Origin: Pseudisothecium myosuroides
Lineage: Eukaryota > Streptophyta > Bryopsida > Hypnales > Lembophyllaceae
Length of the DNA: 64,000 nucleotides
Direction: 5' to 3'
Assembly (NCBI GenBank): GCA_951799445.1
Contig: OX637296.1
Coordinates: 11,098,001 to 11,162,000, forward strand
The notes below the pieces were generated by a model that was not told the origin of the DNA, ran no database searches, and saw only the letters and a program-made list of their open reading frames with translations. Positions 58,255 to 64,000 of this stretch are shown piece by piece; position 1 is the first letter of the stretch; the number at the start of each line of letters is the position of its first letter. Both the position numbers and the translations under genes were made by a program.

Positions 58255-59657
58255 TATCACTCCAATTTTGGGTTCCACACTTGTCTGTGACATCCCCGCC
58301 AGGCCCAGTGTGCAATTTCAGAACCCCGACAGTTTGCACATGCAGGCTCGGGCTTGCACTACAAACTGGGCCTTGCACCACATGGCACATGGAGTTCTGA
58401 TGGGGTCTACCTCTAATAGGGGTGGCAAAAAAAACCCACTGACCTTGATAAAACTGGGAATAGGATACCGGATTGATTGTACTCTCACTTGTGTTTTTAC
58501 TTGTGTTTATTAACACAATGGTCACCTTCTCTTTGAAAAAAAAAACACAACTGGGAATAAAATATGAGGGGATGCCACCTATACTAATTGGTTTTTGACA
58601 CTAATTTTGTTTGATACTCAGAATAATGGAAATATCACTGAAAAAAACTGGAGTTACAGTTGGGTCCCAAATTGAACAGGGGGGTGCTAACTAATCTTTT
58701 GAGGATTTGAACAGAAATGTAGCTGTCAAGATGGTTGAGATGAAACGTGGAGCTTTGAACTTGTCTTCCAAAAGTGATACAAAAGAGAGTGTTTTGGAAT
58801 TTGGAGTATGGGATTTTTACGTTAATATTCAAAGCTTGGTTGTCCCGGAGGTTTCAAAGATGAAGACTACTATAAACTAAGAGGTAAAGACTTGAAAAGA
58901 CACAAAATGGTATAAACAAGTTCAAAATTTTGCCTTTATGGGTTTTGTGATGATGAAGACTAATACAACATAAGGAGGGGAATATAAAAAATTGGTACAA
59001 ACAAGCGCAAGCTTGTCGAGGATAGTTTTAGATATATGAAAACACCATCAAATGGAAGGAAATCCCCAATTGCCACCAACTTCCTACAACATCCTTAAAT
59101 AGTAGAGTGGCAAGCCACCATATTGGAATTTCACACTAGGGGGATTAGAACAAGACCCCAACACTTAAGAAACACAAAAGAAATTTGATAATGAATCGCA
59201 TAATCATAAAAAATTAAAAAATTAAACACAAAAAAATGTTTGTGGCTAAAAATTGCTAAGCTTTGGCAAGGTCCTTGTGTTCACCAAACTAAGCATTACA
59301 AAAATGTCTTCAAAAATCTTTAACAATGTTGATAAGTGTATAAATACTTGCCTAAAGATTAAAGTCTTAGAGCCAAATTGACTATAATGGAAAAATAACA
59401 AGTTTCAAAATAAAAACAAGGTACTTGGGAAGAGAAGAAGGAGTCCTACATTTCTAATGGCCTCACTCCCATATTTCAATCCCAAGATGTTTTGAATTTT
59501 AATACTAATTTACCTCAAACCCAAGAAAAGTCAAATCTATGATGGGTGACTATTCTAACTTTTGGAGAAAAGCTCCAAATCAAAAACCAATTGTGCCATT
59601 GGCTTTAAAAGGCCCACATTCACTTGTGGTAATCTTCTACCTCCTTTTCTTGGTCAT
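58255..59657. other. Intergenic DNA
   Basis: Overlapping opposite-strand frames at 58244-58525 have no known domains. Nothing else is identifiable. Confidence 0.4.
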
Positions 59658-59661
59658 TTAA

Positions 59662-60585
59662 CCCCTAAAGTTCCTTGACTACATTTTCACCAAAAACGCT
59701 CCAAAACTGTCATTTCTAGTACAAGTACCAAATTTTAGAAAGAAAAATAAATTGATACACATGTAACCGTAGGATCTTATAGTATGCTAGTTTTAGAAGA
59801 CGTGGAAAAAATTTCAAAATTTTCCACCATGCGGATTGGAAGATATTACCGTTTGAATTCGAAGAAATCCTTCTTTGTCCCTACGAAAAACAGGGCAGTT
59901 GCACTTCACAAATTCACATTTGTATGAAAAATATGTCCAAAATGGTGTTGCATCTTTGAATTCTTTTTCCTAAACAAGTTGACTACTTGCTTAAAAATTT
60001 TCAAATTATTTAGAATTGTACAACATATAGGAAAAAAATAGTAAGTAAAATGAAGTAGAGAATGATTCGAAACACTAAATTGTTAAGAATTTAACCATGG
60101 AATTGAAAAATGTCAATCCCAATGGTTGTAATGTTGTTATAATTAATCTATATCCTATGTGTGTTTTTTTCAAAAAATATTGAAAATTGAGTGAAATAAA
60201 CAACTTCAAAGTTTATTTTAGAGTAGGGAATCCATAACTGCCCGCAAACTAAAACTCCTTATAACTTTTGACTCATTGATCGAAATGGAATGATTCAAAG
60301 CTTTCCACGCATATATAAATCTAGAAAACCAATTTCAAATTTTTATTTTTGAAAAAAGTGATTTTTTCTTATCTGCCCAAACTGCCCGAGTTGAGAAACA
60401 AACAACATGTTAGGTCATAGCTTTTGACTACTATTTCCAAATGTCATGAAATTTAGTGCATTTGAAAGATATTCCTCGTCCCCACCTTCTATTAAAATTT
60501 CAGCCTAAATTATGAAAATCTCTAGTCACATGTACCTGCCCAAAATTGCTATGTTGCTAAAAATAGCAAGCTGGTCCTTAAGGGG
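59662..60585. mobile_element. TTAA-family MITE, inverted orientation
   Basis: The element is 924 bp with TTAA at 59658-59661 and 60586-60589. Left end CCCCTAAAGTTCC; inverted right end CCCCTTAAGGACC. The interior is the reverse complement of the 29444 copy, including 'gtaggatcttatag' near 59769 and 'cccaaaattgctatgttg' near 60540. It preserves the uninterrupted site used by the 237-bp element at 30196. Confidence 0.8.
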
Positions 60586-60589
60586 TTAA

Positions 60590-62248
60590 ACTTGCAAAGT
60601 TAGTAGAAGTTCCAAAGTACAACATGAAAAAAAAAAAACGTGTCCATCACAACCAGTTAAAGAATGACTAAATGTCCTATACAATTGTCTTGCAATTGTA
60701 GCCCTTGTTATTAGTATCAAATCTTACGTGTACATTATTTTAGTCGCAAAATAGTTGTAGAATGAAACGTATGGCCAATTACGGGAGTGTAACAAAGTAA
60801 AAATTTAGAATAAATATGAGTTATTATCCATCCAATATTCATCACAATTGTTGATGTGAACAAGTCTATACTCTATGGAATCCACCGTATCAATTTGCAA
60901 TCACAAATAACCTAAATTTGACTAGAAAGCAAGTGCAACTGCAAGTGTAGTTGCCGCTGCATAAAAAAATAAATTTGACTAGGAAACGAATGCAACTATA
61001 CAGTGATTGTGGTTTTCCCACTTGTCTTATATCAATTGTCCCATGTCAATTGTTAATATTACTATTAGATTAAACATATAAGATTTGTAAGTTGTTGAAC
61101 TCTTACGTAATGAATTATGTGAATAGAACTCTAAGATTTCTACAATATGTAGATTTCTACATATTCTAGATTTCTATAGTCTGTAGAAATCTAAAAAAAT
61201 TAAAAACCTATGAAAATGTAATGTTTTCTAAACAATTGAAATCTATTAAATACCAATATTTCAACTTTTGAAATCTAAAAAAGAAGCTAGATTTGAAATT
61301 TTGAAATTGACAAGTCATTGAGATGAGAATTCAAAATCTACAAATCTATAAAGTCTACAAAATCTACATGGCAATAAATGCCACATAGGCAATTACCACT
61401 TCAAAAGAATATGTCAATGAAGTTCCAACTAGGCTATCAGATGTGAAACAATTCCATTGTTCTTTACAACTACAATTCTAAAAATGACTTGACTGCAACA
61501 ACTACAAGTTCCCAAATTAGTATCAGTCGCAAATGTCCTATGCAACTAAAAAAATAGTTGTTCTTTGTAGACATAAAACCTTCATTTTCTTCTAGTGCAA
61601 CTTGTAAAATCTTGGAATGAGGAATTTGTTTTTTCCAAGGAAATTGACTTGCCTAGGTTGTCCAAAAATGTTTTTGGAGGAGGAAAAGACCCTATTTAGT
61701 TGGATGTCGGATGCTTTTGGAAAGTTGGTCAATGACTCATTTCATCTAAAAATTGGTCGATAACTGTTGGAGTTGTTTGTTTGAGTTCTTGCGGCTATCA
61801 AAGCCTTGTGAAACTTATTTTAGGGTGTTATTATCACTCAAAACTTTTGTCTTATTCCTCTTCAACTATTATTTAGACCATGAGTCCATCCAATCATTCT
61901 TCCAACAATTACCAAAGAGTTCTTTATTGCCTATTATTGGTACCCCAAAGAAGAGTGCAATCACCTTTAGTGTAGTATAGAGTTCACCTTCATAGCATTT
62001 TTGTAAAGAATTAAAAAACAACTTTCTGTTTTTTCATTGTAAATGCCAACTAGAAAGACACACTGAAAGTTTAGCTTTTTTTTTTGAAAGCATGCCTTCA
62101 TTGCCGTGAGAAATACTATGCCAAATCTTAAGAGTAGGGAGGAATGTCATTTTTATAACAAAATTATATTTCATGTTACCAAATGTAACCTCAATAGTTG
62201 GATCTTGTTCAACTTTACTCAATCAAAGGTTTCAAAGGAATGACAACA
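60590..62248. other. AT-rich intergenic DNA
   Basis: A cluster of short inverted copies of 'tagatttctaca' lies at 61130-61190. No gene recognised; the open frame at 61753-61980 lacks any known domain. Confidence 0.4.
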
Positions 62249-62251
62249 TAA

Positions 62252-63097
62252 GAGCATGGCCACCCTTACTTGCCAAACTTGGCATGCTCAAATTTTCCAT
62301 CTAATTTTGAAGGACCTTCAATTTCCTTGTCCCATACCTTTGCTCACTCAAATACAACTGCCATAAATAGTCAAGTGATCACTCATCAAGTAGCATAAAG
62401 GACAAAGCAACTAAACTTAAGATGAACAATGATTTCAAGGGTCATTCCTTGACACATTAGAGCATCCGCTATGTGGTCTCGCTAAACAATCCCTATATCG
62501 GGAAACACAAGGACATTCTGCGAGGCCTTCATAGTGCCGTTTTTTTTTTTTAAACAAATCTATCCAATGCAAAGCCGGCAATCCAAACGTCAAATGGACT
62601 TTTTGCATTATAAAATAAAATAAAATAAAAAAATCTTACATTGAAAAAAGACTTTTCATTGAATCAAGGGAGGATTGAATTGATTGGCACACTTAACAAT
62701 GGTAAAAAGGGTTCTCAATCATAATATTTCTACTGGGAGCCAACTTGCGGGCCCTTCAAATTTTGGAAATTTGCTGGAGGGGGGGGGTGCATATCGAGAC
62801 CGTGAAAATGCCAAGACCCATAAAGGTTGCATTGGAGCACAATTTTTATTACAAATGGCTTTTCCCCCGGGAAAGTGCCAATAGAGGCACTGTTCGCGGA
62901 CGCATTGCAGATGCTCTTAGGATTGAGTCTTAAAAGAATATTGTGAAGGGCCCATAACACTTTCCATCCTCATTTGAAGAGTGTCAGCCCCTAGTGTGTA
63001 AGGGTGGCCATGTTCTTTTTTTCCTTTTTTTGGAAAACGGTGTCAATTAAAAGGCAAGAAAGGGATACAACTCAGTCCGGTAAGGGTGGCCATGTTC
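62252..63097. mobile_element. PIF/Harbinger-type MITE (outer)
   Basis: The ends GAGCATGGCCACCCTTAC and, inverted, GAACATGGCCACCCTTAC match at 17 of 18 bases. TAA flanks both sides (62249-62251 and 63098-63100), the 3-bp TWA duplication typical of PIF/Harbinger. A second right-end copy (GTAAGGGTGGCCATGTTCT) lies at 62999-63017. It contains the next element. Confidence 0.65.
62461..62916. mobile_element. PIF/Harbinger-type MITE (inner)
   Basis: The element is 456 bp, flanked by TTA (62458-62460 and 62917-62919). Left end GAGCATCCGC; inverted right end GAGCATCTGC. No coding. A related left end, TTA followed by GAGCATCTCC, starts at 63838 and runs off the window. Confidence 0.65.
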
Positions 63098-63100
63098 TAA

Positions 63101-63834
63101 AACTAAAGCGACCTAAGCTTGTAGAAAATACCATGCTTTTCTTTATCCACTGCATGATTGGCATGTGTACGTAAATGACGTCCATTGCAATTTGATGAGG
63201 TTATCAGTTCAAGATTTTGGACAAGATTGGATTCGTATTCCAAAAGTGATGCAGCTTTTGAAGTGATTGTTGTATTTGAAAGGAAAAATGACCATTTAAT
63301 CCCCTTGTTGACATATGTCCTATGCCCTGCTTTTGATGTAGGATCCTGGACAAATGAACTCTTAAGTTAATTCACACTGGCTTCAAACTGAAAGAGGGCA
63401 AAGTAAGCTTACATCTGTTTTTTTTAATTTTTAACCTAACCATAAGTATGGTACTTTGCATTCAGAAAAACGAGTTATCATCCTGGAAGTAGGTGCTCCA
63501 GATATAGACTCCAAGGCTACCACTTCATACAAATCTGGACTGATTTGGTAAGGAAAGGAATATCAGTCTAACACCCAGATCATGTCAGCCCTTCCTAGAT
63601 CACGCCCAGCAAATCTACTAGTTGAAAGTTTAGCAGGCTATTGACAAGCAGTTTTGGAAGTGGAAGGTGACTACGACTTTGTTGGTGACCTCTTGAAAAA
63701 CAATGAATTCTGTGACTTTGTCGGTGACCTCTTGAACAACATTATGCACCATTGAGATAAATATAATTTGTAAGTTCCTCCTCTTCAATACACTTCCCAT
63801 TCTATTTAGTGTGATTCACACTAAATAGATACCA
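63101..63834. other. Intergenic DNA
   Basis: Nothing supported. A 61-codon frame at 63185-63370 has no known domain. Confidence 0.4.
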
Positions 63835-63837
63835 TTA

Positions 63838-64000
63838 GAGCATCTCCATTGGGGCATGCCATACTGCCCTGGCAAATGTTTTGGCGTGCCTGGAAGCTCA
63901 AACCTGTCCCACCAATTACAGCCTTTACTAATTTTCAACGCCGGCCACTTGAAAAATCTACCTGGACACTCCAAGATGTAGTTTTTCTAGCATTTGATTT
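63838..64000. mobile_element. Left end of a PIF/Harbinger-like MITE
   Basis: TTA (63835-63837) is followed by GAGCATCTCCATTGGGGCA, a common plant MITE start and similar to the ends at 62252 and 62461. The other end lies outside the window. Confidence 0.4.

Noticed and set aside
58268..58525. Overlapping + and minus frames (81 and 93 codons)
   Set aside because: Each explains the other as a shadow. Neither has a recognisable domain or gene context.
1..64000. tRNA, rRNA or other structured RNA genes
   Set aside because: I looked for tRNA-like TTCGANTC arms and rRNA-like blocks and saw none I could fold convincingly by eye. A covariance-model scan would be needed to exclude small RNAs.

Overview
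The window is nuclear DNA from a plant (streptophyte). It is AT-rich, and its genes have GC-richer exons, short GT-AG introns and a plastid-targeted fatty-acid synthesis enzyme. It also carries typical plant DNA transposons: CACTA, Stowaway/mariner, Emigrant-like pogo, PIF/Harbinger and Helitron. I cannot name the species. The short introns and the unusual transposon mix would fit a non-seed plant, but that is a guess.

Only two genes look intact. They are paralogous plastid enoyl-ACP reductase genes (ENR/MOD1 type, 12 exons, 398 codons each) at 5837-9511 and 30815-34507, both on the + strand. Every exon length and intron phase is the same in the two copies. Introns, promoters and C-terminal tails have diverged. 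A third host-gene trace is a HOP2-like (TBPIP) fragment with an in-frame stop at 40321-40641.

The rest is intergenic DNA built largely from transposons, many nested in each other. In order: TTAA-flanked elements (949-5179); ENR copy 1; a mariner-like transposase fossil (12.2-13.4 kb); a composite TTAA element holding foldback repeats and a probable solo LTR (13588-16199); a complete non-autonomous CACTA element (18848-21442); a broken pogo/jerky-type transposase (23.85-25.76 kb); a broken piggyBac-type transposase (27.9-28.6 kb); a TTAA element ending 217 bp upstream of ENR copy 2; ENR copy 2; a nested pair of TTAA elements (37631-39603); the HOP2 fragment; a foldback element (41.76-42.23 kb); a Helitron of about 7.9 kb with broken Rep/helicase reading frames and a minisatellite (43028-50940); and a dense run of TTAA, TA and PIF-type MITEs (51.2-63.1 kb).

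The most notable result is a family of TTAA-flanked elements, most 0.6-1.0 kb long, whose ends read CCCCTAAAGG and close variants. One copy interrupts the Helitron Rep reading frame. Removing the element plus one TTAA restores that frame, which shows directly that TTAA is the target duplication. The same window holds a decayed piggyBac-type transposase, so the family is probably a set of piggyBac-type MITEs in a plant genome, where that superfamily is little described.
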